Part shown: positions 49,529 through 60,929 of the stretch, piece after piece | Layout: every line of letters starts with the position of its first letter | Position numbering within the stretch: the first letter of the stretch is position 1 | From: Poronia punctata | Lineage: Eukaryota; Ascomycota; Sordariomycetes; Xylariales; Xylariaceae | DNA: 64,000 nucleotides | NCBI GenBank assembly: GCA_022579005.1 | Contig: MU401454.1 | Location: 434,001-498,000 of the forward strand | Direction: 5' to 3' | Program-made: the position numbers and the translations under genes | The notes under the pieces: generated by a model | Told to the model about the DNA's origin: nothing | Seen by the model: only the letters and a program-made list of their open reading frames with translations | Database searches by the model: none

Positions 49529-49999
49529 TCCCCTCTCGCTGACCAAGGTAATTTCCTTAAATAGATTAAGAGCCCTCGTCGCAAGACGCGACTGGCATGA
49601 AATCGAAGAAATCGCCAAAAACAGAAAAAGTCCAATTGGATGGGAGGTAAAAAGTCGTCCCTTTTCTCCCTTCTCCCTTCTCCCTTCTCCCTTTACCTTA
49701 TCTACCCCCCACAAACAACTAACCCCTCCCTTAAATAAAACAAACAGCCATTCTTCAACCTCGTATTACAAGCAGGAAACGCCCGTCTAGCAGCCGCTTT
49801 CATCCCCAAATGTACCGGTCTGGAACCGGGCGCGACCGTGACCATGTACGAGAAGTGCGGCATGCGCGTCAAGGCTGCCGAGGAAGCCGTCAAGACAAAG
49901 GATGCTGATGCGTGGATGCGTCTGTTGGAGGCTGCGGGGAAGAATACACCAGAGGGAAAGGAGATTGAGAGGTTGGGCGCGCAGGCGTTTAAGAGATAG
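47103..49999 (+). CDS. vps16: VPS16, HOPS/CORVET tethering subunit
   Basis: Five exons, 47103-47250, 47360-48124, 48184-49423, 49565-49646 and 49748-49999, give 828 residues, close to human VPS16 (839). The start has two consecutive ATGs. The N-terminal half is the Vps16_N beta-propeller (TAVFDQDLDLDNHIVAG, AICRDETRIVNYRP, IAWDKGSVKGLGWSEDE). The C-terminal half is the helical Vps16_C region that binds Vps33 (MPLSYEQYQRLTPEGLIQRL, AAYDEGRGRLATELLNHEPR, IEEIAKNRKSPIGWEPF). It acts in endosome-vacuole fusion. Intron 4 holds a 70-bp CT repeat. All phases join exactly. Confidence 0.97.
49456..49525. repeat. (CT)35 microsatellite inside vps16 intron 4
   Basis: Seventy bases of CT, half of a 141-nt intron (49424-49564), between the GTAAGC donor and the AAATAG acceptor. 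Length variation could change splicing efficiency, which is inference. Confidence 0.95.
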
Positions 50000-50887
50000 G
50001 ACGTAATGTATGCGTGGTTAGGAGAGTTTGGACGGGACTAGAGACAACTTTAATATATATTTATCTCGTATAAACCTACATTCTGCTTTATAGTTATAGT
50101 TAGATAATTCGAGTACGAATGTAGCTATACCTACCAGTCAAGTTTGTGGAGTAGTCTGAAAGGCTCACATCACAGTTCACTTATGGGACGTCCCGACTAA
50201 TATCGTCACAATGGAGGTACGTGTAGCCAGACTTGTAGAAGAGACTTTTGTTTTATTTCAGCCATTCCCTATATCATCATCTATGGAACAAATGTCAAGA
50301 GCCAAACCCGCCTCTTTACCCCAGTCGTCCCTTGCCGACCGGTGTTTCGTGCCCTATCCCGCTTGTCATGAACGCATCTCACTCGAGCCCACGAGTACAC
50401 AAATTCCGTAAACCCATTTTTTCGTCATTGCCCTCCTCATCATCCATAACGGTGCGCTATGTTTCACTCCTTTCGGTTCTTTTTTCCTTTCGAGAAAAGT
50501 CGCTGGCGTCATCTGATCAAATATCTGCGTGTATCGAGCGAAATTCTATGCACAAAAGACATAGGGGGCCGAAAAACAGAAATAGCAGAAGTGAAAGTCG
50601 AAAATTAATGGGCGAGATTCCCACCACAAAGGGAACCGAAGGCGGGGGGTATCCTGTCAAAGCTGTCGGCCAGCATATTGTCGAAATCTCAAAGCAGAAA
50701 AGGAGCGATGCGCCAGGAGTCAACCGTGATAGAACCAAGGCTGAAGCGAAAAGGTAGACCAGAGCGAACACCTTTCCCTTTCCGTTTTGATATTAGGGAG
50801 AACATCAGAACGCCAGTACAGCACCACCCCAGGAGAAACTAGGCCGTGAAAAGGTGGTTTTATACAGAGCCGTGGTGCCATGTTCGT
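50000..50887. other. Convergent spacer between vps16 and the eIF4B gene
   Basis: 0.9 kb containing both 3' ends. ORFs of up to 169 codons here lack any family signature and are treated as chance. Confidence 0.55.
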
Positions 50888-53022
50888 TTACTTGCGGCGG
50901 CCCTTTGTCGATACCGTGGTCCAGCCATCGGGGTCCTGGGCAGGAGCAGCCTCGGCTTCGGCGGTTGCAGGGACGGCTTGAGCAGCCGGTGGCTGGGCAG
51001 CAGCAGGAGGGCCCCCATTTGCCCGGGGTCCTCTGCCTTCATAATTGCCCCTAGGGCCACGAGGTGCACCGCGTCCTCGAGCGTCGCCACGGCCTCGTGG
51101 AGCATTTACATACCCACCACGACCCTGTCTCTGCTCTCCCGTTGCTGTTCTCCAGTTACCGCTCTCTACCGCGCGTGACTTCGGGGCCGGAGCACCTTCT
51201 TTGGGGACGCCTTCTTTGGGGGCGCCTTCTTTGGGGGCACCTTCTTTGGGGGCGCCTTCTCTAGCTGCGCCTTCTTTGGCTCGAACTGGCAGCTCCTGTT
51301 CCTCCTGGGCTACCTCCTCAGTGCTTGGCGCTGGTGCTTCGGGTTGAGCGGGAGCCGCGGCGGCAGCGGCCTCGGCTTTGGCTGCCTCCTCCTTGGCTGC
51401 TTCGGCCTCAGCGGCTGCTTTCTCGGCAGCCTCCTTAGCAGCGGCTTCCTTAGCCAAGCGGCGCTCTTCCTTAGCTTTCTCCTCCTGCTCCTTCTTTTCC
51501 TTTAGTTGCTGGTCCCGCTTCTCGGCAATTTCACGTTCCTTCGCCGCCGTATCAATAGGACGGGCAGCGCCGAAAGGGCTAGCCTTGGCGTCTCCGGAAC
51601 CAGGTGAGGTTACATCCGGAGCTTCCGAAACGGTGCGCTTCGTGAGCTGCAATCTTGGGCGGCCACCAGAAGCAGGCACCGCGGCCGAACCGGCTGGGGA
51701 AGGCGGAGCTTCGCTGCCTTCACGAGACTCTTCGGGAGACTTGACAGCTGTACGCATGTTGTTGCGCCATTGGTTATCAAGTTCGGCAGCAGTGGCGGTT
51801 CGCTCCGGGCGTTCTGGACGGTCTCTGAGTTCCCGAGGAGGTCTGGAGCCCTCCTGTCGTCCTTCACCCCAAGTGGCAGGTGAAACTCTTCGATCTTGTC
51901 GGAAGGGTTCTCCGCGGCTGGCATCATTGCCCCGGGGCCTGCTATCTGTGCGTGACATCGACCGCTCGGGCTGTGGGAGAGGCGATAGAGGTCCTCGTCG
52001 TTCCCAGTTACCAAAATCCCGGACTTTGCCATCATCGGCCGGGGCATCACGGAAGCTATTCGTACGACGCTCTCCGAAATCGTTAGGGCGACGGTCGTTC
52101 CGAGCAGGGCCACCCTCGAGGGGACCTTTACGCTCCCAGCTGACCAGGTCACGGGCCATATCCCCACGGTTATCACGATCCTTGGCTAATGTGACAATTA
52201 GCATATTTACTCAAGTAATACAGGAGAACCATGCTCGCTTACGAGGATCCGCAATCCTGACTTTGATCATACGTCCCTGGAAGCTTGTTCCGTCGTATGT
52301 CAGAGCCTTTTTAAGACCATCAACTGTGGCGAACTCGGCATAGGCGAAGCCTTTGGGCCGTTGTTCGATTTTGTCTTCGATGATGCGAACACTTGTAATC
52401 TCACAGTCGGCGAACAAGTCGTTCACACTTTCGCTGGTGGCTTCATACGACAGGTTGCCGAGATGAGCGGTATATGGCGGCCTGGTTGGAAGCTGGGTGG
52501 GGAAGGAAGAGGCTTCCCGAACCGAGTAGCCTGGAGTGCGCATATTAATACCATACTAGTAAGCGGCGGGGGGGGAGGAAACACCAAGGCAAGGAGGGTA
52601 TCGCTACAAGATAACGTACCTCGATCCTGGCTACTGGAAGCATAGCCAGTAGCGCCAGAGTATCCCGCATAGCCAGCTCGGCGGTCCGACGAAGGGGGCA
52701 GTGGCTGAGAACCTAAGATAAATTTGTTAGGTCATTTCAACACAACCTTGACACTCTAGTTCAACTTACCAACAACCTCCTCGACTTCATCAGCCCAGGA
52801 GCCAAACTCTATATCGTGTTAGAACCGGTCCATTCAAAGCCAACCCCACTCGACACGACAGGTCGGAATAAAAGTAGGATATGGTGTCCGGGAGACTAAC
52901 TGTCTTCGTTCATGAAGGCCCCAAGGGTCATCTTCACCTGCTGTTCCTTCTTCTTAGGCGCTACAGCACATGAAGGTCAGTACGGTCAACAGGCTAAGCT
53001 GACAATGGAGCAACTAACCCAT
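50888..53022 (-). CDS. tif3: Translation initiation factor eIF4B
   Basis: Six exons: 53022-53019 (only ATGG), 52960-52901, 52808-52770, 52712-52620, 52530-52243 and 52185-50888; 593 residues. It opens MAPKKKEQQVKMTLGAFMN with FGSWADEVEEV, the usual fungal eIF4B start. Residues about 83-158 are an RRM (RNP2 HLGNLS, RNP1 KGFAYAEF). Then come repeated W-E-R-K/R-GPL motifs, an Ala/Glu/Lys-rich helix (about 380-450), a run of KEGAP repeats (complement of about 51,190-51,275), an RGG-rich part and the closing PDGWTTVSTKGRRK. It stimulates eIF4A helicase and ribosome loading in the cytosol. Confidence 0.93.
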
Positions 53023-54121
53023 GATTGCGATGCACGGAGCGGTGCTGCGCGGTCAATAATAGACAAGTTGGGAAGATTGAGTTGGTCGTCCGGTCAGCGA
53101 CGGTAGTAAATTGAATGGGAATGGATAGACAATGATGTAAGTATCGTCGCCAATCTGGTGGGAGGATGGGTCGATTGGCAGGCGACGGTGTGTTAAGATT
53201 AAGAAGGTAGTCTCCGAGAGGGTTTGGCAAGGGGAGACACTTTGCTTCCGCAGCAGGAAAAATTTAATCACTGGATAAGGGTAATTTTGGGTGCTGGGCA
53301 ATTGGGATGTCGTGGTGGGGAGTGCCGCTTGGACCGATTTGGGCTAGACCAGATATGTATTCTCACTGTTCGGTGCATGGTATCAGTGTCTTCAATGGTT
53401 ACATAAGAAGTAATTGGCTCCACGGGCTCAAAACCATAGGGTTAAAGTTAATCGGGTTCCTGAGCTAGGTATAGAATACACATAGTAACTGGTACCTCTA
53501 TCGGACTATTGGCTGTCTATATCCTTCCTTGTTTGTAGGGCCGTTTCGCCCTTGGATAACCTCTCGATGCGCATGTTGAGATAGCCTATCTATCTTTTTA
53601 TAGCCTGTTTGTCATGGGAAACGCATCTTCACTTTATATGGAATTACTGTACCTAAAATGTACTCGTACGCCTACGTACGTGTAGATAGCTTACCAGAGG
53701 TAAGGTCTAAAGCGCGTTCAAAGCACTGGTTGCTCGCCTTGCAAATTGCCGTGGTGTGTGGATCCAACAAGGTTAAACTAGCATCGACAAGCCAATTGAG
53801 CAACATTTGTTTCTAGCATACTTTTTACTGCTGCATATTCAATCCTATCTTGATCTATTCGTTGTTACTGTAATTACTAAATTATCAAAGCAGCAGAGTC
53901 TAGGTACTTGTAAACTAGGTTTTGCTGGCCTTTTCCTAATAACTCATACTTTTCTAATTCAGACGCACGGCTCATTTTAGACGTGCTGTTGTAAATCACC
54001 AAGTCAGCATTGGGACGTTTTCCCTGCTTAGTTTTGAAAGCTAGGTAGGCTTGGATGGTGTAGACGGAGCGCCATATCACATATTGATACCCCCTTTTAC
54101 GAGTACATACATCAAATTAAA
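53023..54121. promoter_or_regulatory. Divergent promoter region, eIF4B and Tim17-like gene
   Basis: 1.1 kb between the two start codons. TACTCGTA lies at 53661-53668 and TACGAGTA at 54098-54105, the latter only 17 bp before the Tim17-like ATG. No gene within. Confidence 0.6.
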
Positions 54122-55097
54122 ATGGCTCCTTGGTCGTCGTGGTTGCCAAACTCCAGCAAGCAACCGCAAGAACAACAGCAGCCGCAGCAGTCGCAGCAGT
54201 CGCAGACAGCAGAACCGAGACAATCCCTTGCTCCAGGAACGGGCGACCTCCCACCAAAGCCTAGTCCACATGCTTCTTTAATAGAGCCCGCGAAAATAAA
54301 GAAACATAACGACGATGGAAGGGAAATGCCATCACCTGCTGAGCTTAGGCAGATAGCAGCCAAATCTCTTCAGACCGGAGCATTGACAGGTTGGTATGCC
54401 CGTGCTCATCATGTCTGCCTCTTTTACTAAACACTTTTTCGTTCTAGGTGGCATGGGGTTACTCGTCGGGGCCGGCTCTGGAATTCTGCGCTCCGCGCCG
54501 CCAACTCTCTTTGCACTATTTGCTGGCTTTCAATGGTTTACTCTGGGTTCCAGCTACATGGGTAAGATTGTTGCCCCCTTAGCGTCTGTAGGTGTGTAGG
54601 TGTGTCGCGGCCGCATATTAACTCATCACAGCCGCGAAAGGTCTATTACACCATGCATGGGGAGGTGAAGAGAACATGACATCCTCCGATTTTGTCAAAG
54701 CCAGCGGTGTAGCCGGCGGTGTATCGGGTATGGTCGGTGGCATGATCCGTAAGTTGACTTTCCCCTCTCGAAAGCCATTTCATAAACTAGGATATTGACG
54801 TTCTCAGGCGGTCCCAAAAACATACTCCCTGGTGTTCTATTTTTCGGTGCTTTAGGAGCCGGTAGCTCATATGTGTCTCAACTGTCTCAGTCCTCGCCAG
54901 CAAAAGAAAAGACGAGTTGGCTCGATTCCAAATGGAGTCCGATGCAGCGATTATCAGACAAGGAGTACATGGATAAGTTGGAAGAGAAAATCCTTCGACT
55001 TGATGCTGAAATCGCCATTATTGACGAAAATATCGCGTCACTGAAAGCGTCGCCGCAACAGTCTACCACATCCTTGGACTCTTCTGCGAAAAATTGA
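54122..55097 (+). CDS. Tim17/Tim22-family-like membrane protein
   Basis: Four exons, 54122-54389, 54448-54561, 54632-54748 and 54808-55097; 262 residues. A Gln/Pro-rich N-terminus (about 1-85) precedes four hydrophobic, Gly-rich segments: GGMGLLVGAGSGILRSAPPT, ALFAGFQWFTLGSSYM, VAGGVSGMVGGMIRGPKNIL and GVLFFGALGAGSSYV. GxxxG-rich hairpins and the R-G-P-K loop fit the Tim17/22/23 group, so an inner mitochondrial membrane protein is likely. The C-terminus forms a coiled coil (EYMDKLEEKILRLDAEIAII). It is not a canonical TIM17, TIM22 or TIM23, so a role in import is inference. Confidence 0.75.
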
Positions 55098-55767
55098 ATG
55101 ACCCGCTGTCATTCTGATGCAAACCAAATGGCACATACTTATCAACCTCGTTGAAGAAAACAACGTCACATCCATGCAAAGGAGAGGGGATCGATTTCTC
55201 AACCACCCAAGTAGATCTCTACGCGGTAGACACTACAGCGATCCTCACATATAATTATCAATTATGAGGCTGTCTCCCCTGGGTAGCGGTAGGAGCCAAT
55301 ATTTGACGAAGCAGCGCCATATCTGCTAGAATAGAAGCAAGCACACCTACTGCTCGAAACGCGCATATTCAACGTTTCCTATCAGCCTGGCACATCTCAA
55401 GTTCCTGGGACACTATTGAACCAGGCTATTGTTGACCAGCCACGGCTTGCCCAATACGCCACCGACAGTTCATGTCCTCGTCCAATTCTCTTGATGATGC
55501 TTACACCTTCTATGTACTACATACCTTTTCATCCCATGTTTAAAAGGGGAGTCTCTTCCAGGAGAGTGAGCAGGGCAGATCTGTAAAAGATTATTATGTA
55601 TCTCTATGTACACTACAAGCAATATACTGCAAAAGAATTTGCAATAAGTGATAATGAAATGGTGGTCTTGTTATCTCATAATGTATACAGCACGTTATAC
55701 AAGTACAGAGTGGTTGTAATCCTAACAATAAAAAGATATGACAGAAAAAAAAAGGAGCAAGTAAAAG
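55098..55767. other. Spacer before tRNA-Gln
   Basis: 0.67 kb holding the 3' end of the Tim17-like gene; A/T-rich toward the tRNA. No other gene. Confidence 0.55.
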
Positions 55768-55772
55768 AAAAA
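55768..55772 (-). terminator. Pol III T-run terminator of tRNA-Gln
   Basis: Five Ts on the minus strand, 16 nt beyond the tRNA 3' end, as RNA polymerase III needs. Confidence 0.6.
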
Positions 55773-55788
55773 TACTGAGTTTGTAAAC

Positions 55789-55860
55789 AGGTCTCCCCGA
55801 GAATCGAACTCGGATTAACGGAATCAAAATCCGCTGTGATAACCATTACACTAGGAAACC
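55789..55860 (-). tRNA. tRNA-Gln (anticodon TTG)
   Basis: 72-nt cloverleaf without intron. The acceptor arms GGTTTCC (55854-55860) and GGAGACC (55790-55796) pair, with one G-U; the unpaired base at 55789 is the discriminator. The anticodon loop reads TTTTGAT, giving TTG for CAA codons. The T-arm GAGTTCGATTCTC is the B box; the A box lies in AGTGTAATGG. Confidence 0.95.
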
Positions 55861-56663
55861 ACGGTAGACAGGAATTGTCATGTGATGTACATTTCTAGCA
55901 AGCTAATTGCATCTTACATTCCAAAGAGAAAAAAGAAAAATAAAGTCTCTACCTTACGTTTGGTTTGTGTTAAAAGTTAGAACATCATTTCATGTACGTA
56001 TCACAGGACATAAACCCAAGCTTATATCGCAAACCTTTTGGCCCTGGACTGCATCAATTGTGTACGTGTAACTCTCTTCAATGCTGTTCTGCCCAAATTA
56101 CATGTACAACGTACTTACATCCCAACCGCACACTAGGTACTTTACCTAATCGCAATCAATAGGTAGCACCTGCAACTATACAGTCGCATAATTACATGCA
56201 GACTACAACCTAGTAGTAGATTAGGTAGGCATTTATATAGAAGGAATAAAAATTGTACAAAATCAAGAGAACTTACAGTGTTTTGTTTGATCGTGCTTAG
56301 AAATAGCACCTTACGTTGCTTGCACCTATGTACTTTACCTACTCCTAGCTCCGGTGGCATGCAACCACCAAAAACAGCAGCACTTTCCCTAACCTACCTT
56401 ATCTACGTCACCCGACGTCGACGACGGTCCACCCCACCTATGATGCAATATGGGGGTTTTTTGCCAAGATTTGATACTCAGGAACGTTTTCCGAGAACCT
56501 TACCTAGGAGGTACCTACCTAACTTTATATATATGAGCGACAAAGACGACAAGTCATTAGAAGAAGCAACAGGAAGAGCAAAACAGACTTTTTTTAAGTT
56601 GATTTCACAAAGAATACCAAATCAAAACAAAACAAAACAAACAAACCAACCGAAAAAAAAAAA
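55861..56663. other. Spacer between tRNA-Gln and a small gene
   Basis: 0.8 kb. An ATG at 56534 opens a frame of about 55 Lys/Asn/Gln-rich codons that does not continue into the following gene. Short AAAAC repeats occur at about 56,620-56,640. Nothing else. Confidence 0.5.
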
Positions 56664-57025
56664 TTGTCAAACTCAAACGCAGGCCACTCATTCACCATAG
56701 ACCAAACATCTCTCGACACGAATCAAAATAGTCAAGCGCAGTATGTTTCCTCCTTTCTTTCTTCCTTACCTGCCTACCACTTTACTAACCTAACCCCCCG
56801 TTTGTTTTATGCAGAAACATCATAGACGAACAAAAATCCAACTACGGAAACAAAACAGACGCAGACCTAGGCGCAAACATGGAAGCACAAGGCCAAGCTG
56901 TCAAAGACCAGGTCGATGGCGCCGTTACCAAAGGTCCCAAGAGGGCGGATCAGAATAGTGGGGGGAGGGTCCAGGTTGGTGAGACGGGGGATTTGCATGA
57001 TTTGGCGGCGAGACGGCAGCCGTAA
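56664..57025 (+). CDS. Small unassigned protein with apparent TTG start
   Basis: Exon 1 (56664-56740) and exon 2 (56815-57025) join in phase across an intron with GTATGT donor, ACTAACC branch site and GCAG acceptor; 95 residues. Composition is hydrophilic, rich in Asn, Gln, Asp and Ala: GHSFTIDQTSLDTNQ, IIDEQKSNYGNKTDADLG, QGQAVKDQVDGAVTKG. No membrane segment or signal. No ATG is in frame upstream before a TAA at 56595-56597; the frame begins best at TTG (56664) after a run of eleven A, exactly where ATG-TCA would be expected. It may use TTG, have lost its start recently, or lie within a sequencing error. The last codons (CCGTAAGT) also resemble a donor. Confidence 0.5.
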
Positions 57026-57509
57026 GTGGGGGGTTGGTTCTCTTATTTTCTTTTCTTTTCTTCTGATGAGAAAAGGGGGAAGGTAATGGTGGATGGGCGA
57101 GGGCGAGGGCGAGGGCGAGGGCAATTGTACAATATACACGACGAGGTGTACAACTTGAAGAGGTCGTCAGGGCACACGGAAGGAAGTTTTATTCTTGGTT
57201 TTCTTTTGTTTTGTTTCTCAAGTATCAAGTTTTTATTCACATTATGTAAAAGGGAAGAAACACATATAGCTACCTAACTATGTGGCCAGTCTTGCCCTAT
57301 ATTACCCAAGGTATCATAACTCGTTAAGAACTTCGATGATGTAAGTTCTAAGCCGACATTCGTACTCGTAAAATTGATGCATACCTTTAATCCAGATCCA
57401 GCCAGCCAGTCCGTCCAAACCCTTCCTACCAATAACCATATCTACCCTGTCCCCACGCTCAAAGGGAGAGAGTTAAACAACTTGAACAAAATCCTTGTTT
57501 TCTTTTTTT
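57026..57509. other. Spacer between small gene and GH1 gene
   Basis: 0.48 kb with a hexamer repeat GGGCGA (57095-57122, between four and five units) and TACTCGTA at 57363-57370. It holds the 3' ends of two converging genes. Confidence 0.6.
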
Positions 57510-59065
57510 CTATTCCTTCTTCATGACCTCTTCAAAGATCTTGTGCATCTCCCTGGCACTCTTCTTTGGGGTCCGCTTCTGGCCGTTGACGTAGTCGACG
57601 TACGTGACACCGAAGCGGGTCTCGTAGCCCTCGGCCCACTCAAAGTTGTCCATGAGGGACCAGGCCATGTATCCACGGACGTCGCAGCCGTCTTCGGAGA
57701 CGGCCTTGGCCATGGCATGGACGTAGCCGCGGAAATAATCGACGCGGAACTGGTCGTCTAGGATCTGTTCGGGCGACAGGTCGTTCTCGCCCTTGATGCT
57801 CGTGCCGTTCTCCGTCACATAGATGGCCGGGTATCCGTACCGCTTGCTGAGCCAGTTGATCAAGTTGCGGAAGCCCTGGGGGTTGGGACGCAGCCAGAAC
57901 GACTGGGTCTCGGGACCGATGGACTCGCCCTTCTTGTTGGTCGAGTGCGTCGTCAGGTTGCCGAGGAAGTCCTCGGGTTCCGCCTCGGCCTCCCGGTGCC
58001 GGACGTAGTCGGCCGTGTAGTGGTTCATGCCGTAAAAGTCGTTGGAGCCCTTGACGAGCGCCTCCTCCTCGGGCGTGAACTCGGGCAGGCGGTCGCCGAG
58101 CTGCTTGCGCATCGAGTCCGGGTACTTGCCGAAGTAGACGGGATCCGCGAACCACGAGATGGCGAACTCGATCTTGCGGTTCGCGGCCTCGACGTCGCGG
58201 GGATCCTCGGGATCCCACGGGTAGGCCCAGTCGCCGTTAAGCGTGATGCCGATCTCGCCCCCGTTGGTGGGCTTGAATTCTTCGCGGTATACCTTGACGG
58301 CTCTGCCGTGGGCTACCAGGATGTTATGGCCGACAATCCAGGGCTCGCGGCTGGAGTCGCCGACGGGGGACTTCTTCCGGTCCGAGGTGTGGCCGGGCGC
58401 GAAGAAACCGGTGCTGTAGCCGAGGATGGAGCTGCAGAAGGGCTCGTTGAAGGTGATCCAGTTCTTGCACTTGGGGATCGCCTTGAATACGACACGGGCG
58501 TAGTGCTCGAAGTCGAGGGGGAATTCTTGCCTGTTGAGAAGGCCGCCGTATCGCTGCTCCAATCCGTCCGGTACATCCCAGTGCAACAATGTAATGTAGG
58601 GAGTGATGCCTGCCTCTAGCAGATCATCGACGAACTTGACGTAATGGTCGAGACCTTTCTGGTTGACGGGGTCGTTGCGGCCGCCAACGGGAATAATTCG
58701 AGCCCATGATAGGGAGAAGCGATAGGCCTTTGCGCCTATGCTCTTGAGAAGTTCAATATCTTCGTGCGTCCTGTTGTACGAGTCGCAAGCAACGGATCCG
58801 TCGCTCTTGTCTGCAATTTTGCCGGGGATGGCACAGAACTTATCCCAAATAGTTGGGCCACGTCCGTCTTTATCGGTTGCACCTTCGACTTGGAAGCTAG
58901 TGGCGTTTTAATACCATGTTAGCCTAAAATCCATTGCTGCAAGAGATGTGGGGGGAGGCGTAGGACAGAGTGACAGCACATCTTTGAGCGATTGCTTTGC
59001 ATTAGGGACGGGAAGACTCACGCAGCCGTGGCAAACCCCCATTGGAAATCCGCGGGCAAAGACAT
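57510..59065 (-). CDS. GH1 beta-glucosidase, intracellular
   Basis: Two exons, 59065-59022 and 58896-57510, encode 476 residues, the typical length of fungal GH1 enzymes. The retaining mechanism is intact: acid/base Glu166 in TFNEP and nucleophile Glu377 in YVTENGTS. Substrate-site blocks FQWGFATAAFQVEGA, LLHWDVP, and WSLMDNFEWAEGY are present. It hydrolyses beta-glucosides such as cellobiose and may transglycosylate. No signal peptide, so it is probably cytosolic. G+C and CG-rich third positions are higher than in neighbours, which explains the long antisense frames over it. The 125-nt intron splits an Ala codon and has a GGCTAACAT branch site. Confidence 0.96.
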
Positions 59066-60929
59066 ATTGGAATATATTAGAATCGGGAGCAGACAGGAAG
59101 AGTCCCCAAGTTGGCAGCGACTAGACTGTTCCCGGAGGGAGTATAACCACTATCTCGTCTGGAAGAACGGTTATATATGCGAGCTACACCACGCCAAGAC
59201 AGCAATTGGCTTCAGCCTTTTGTACTGTTATTAAGATTGGAGAGGATGGGGGGGTATCAAAGAGGCCAATACAAAAATTCTTGGAATCCCAGCTTGACAA
59301 GAAATGGGCGGGCCCCCATTCTTATATCCTCGGGGCCCCATCATCCATGGTCGACGAGACATGTTTGCTGCCCTCCTGCTGTGTTTCCCGATTTGCCCGT
59401 AACGGACCATACCAGCCGAAAAGCGAAAAGCGAAAATGCAGGAAGAAAAGCCTTGTGCGTGTACGATGTCAGTTAGTAGTTACCCCCTTATCTTTTCCCC
59501 CGACCGTTACAACCCGTTCGTGACACAGCGACGATCTCCGCCGCGGGGTAAAATAGTTGGGGCTTGCACCAAATCACAAGCATCGAAAACGGCCAGCGTT
59601 CGTGCAAAGCAACGGCGTTCACTCTAGTCGACCTAGAGAAACCCCCACAGTGGGAGATCTTCTGCGGCGGCATCTTTGCGACCTGTTTGCGACGGCCCGT
59701 AATTCCGAACAGTTTGAGGCGCATGTGAGAGTCGATTGCCCTACCAGTCGCTAAAACCTCGGGTAAATAGGACGAGACTATCCCGTACCAAAACCCACTG
59801 TAATGACCTGCTACTCCAGCACATGCATGTACCTTACTGTGATAATATGTACAACGTGTCGGACATGGGGAAACTGGCCGACAGCCGCATTGTGGATGGC
59901 CGTTCCCCAGCTTCGGGAGGCCATCATCAGGGCCGCGAGTCACCAACAAGTCCTGATAGTCGGGTGGGGACAAAAAGATCGCTGGAGGAATAGCGTCTTT
60001 AAGCTGACCCTGCATACTTACCTACCGACCTCCTTGTTCGATGTAACAACTCTACCGGCCTGGCACCGGGAAATGCTTGGTAATGAAAGATTTTCGGATT
60101 GTTGGCCACGACTTCGGGCATCTAACTAGATAGTCTACGTACTATTTGGATCAGTTTAATAGCGTCTTATGTATACGCACGTGGCTTGCAAGTCCGGTCA
60201 CTAACGTCAAAGCAAAAAACCATCTCATTGACATTAAAAAGGAGGCTAGCCCTATCACAGCGTTTTCTAGAAACTTGCTTCCAAGCCTTTCGTTTCCCTC
60301 CCCTCTGACCCGAGGTGGCTCCCCTACTTCATGCGGCCCGTAGCGAAGCCTCGGCGCGACAATCACGAAATGATACTCCTATGCAGTCTATAGGCCCGGA
60401 GCCCGGTCGCTTAAAGACTTGGCCTAGGCATGGCAGAGTACGGTAAAAGCAACCTGGAGAGGGCAATAAACGTCGAGAAGCGAAATGAATCCCACCGGTG
60501 CATACATCACATCATAGCCTGGTAAAGCCGCGCTATTATCAATGGCCGCGCTGGTTTCCTCAACGAGGACCGTTTTCCACTCGTCTTGAAATCCTGTTTC
60601 GTCGCTAATCAATTTCGCGTATTGAGCAACCTATTTAGCCTACTAACTTGCGCCAGTTCGCACATCCTGCCGCCAGACAGTATGTTACCGCTAGAAAACG
60701 CAATGTGACGGTTGTGGAGAGACGATACGAGAAACGTGTAGAAACACGGACACCCCAAGCCAAGAACCCGATGTGATCGGAAGCACTGCCGTGTTTTAGA
60801 ACGTTGGAACTTCAGTTTTGACTTATTAGGATATCTAACGTCGGCTTGCAACAGAAGGTCTGTCATTCAAGGGGAGCCAAAGGTAGATGCGGGATTCCAC
60901 TACCTTTGTGGAACAATGGCGAGCCTGCG
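59066..60929. other. Long intergenic region, no gene supported
   Basis: 1.86 kb upstream of the GH1 gene and downstream of the GFA-like gene. ORFs up to 175 codons show no recognisable domain. Confidence 0.55.

Noticed and set aside
51378..52343. 321-codon plus-strand ORF
   Set aside because: It is antisense to the eIF4B coding exon; long only because that exon is GC-rich and repetitive.
57945..58619. 224-codon plus-strand ORF
   Set aside because: Antisense to the GH1 gene, whose biased third positions suppress antisense stops.
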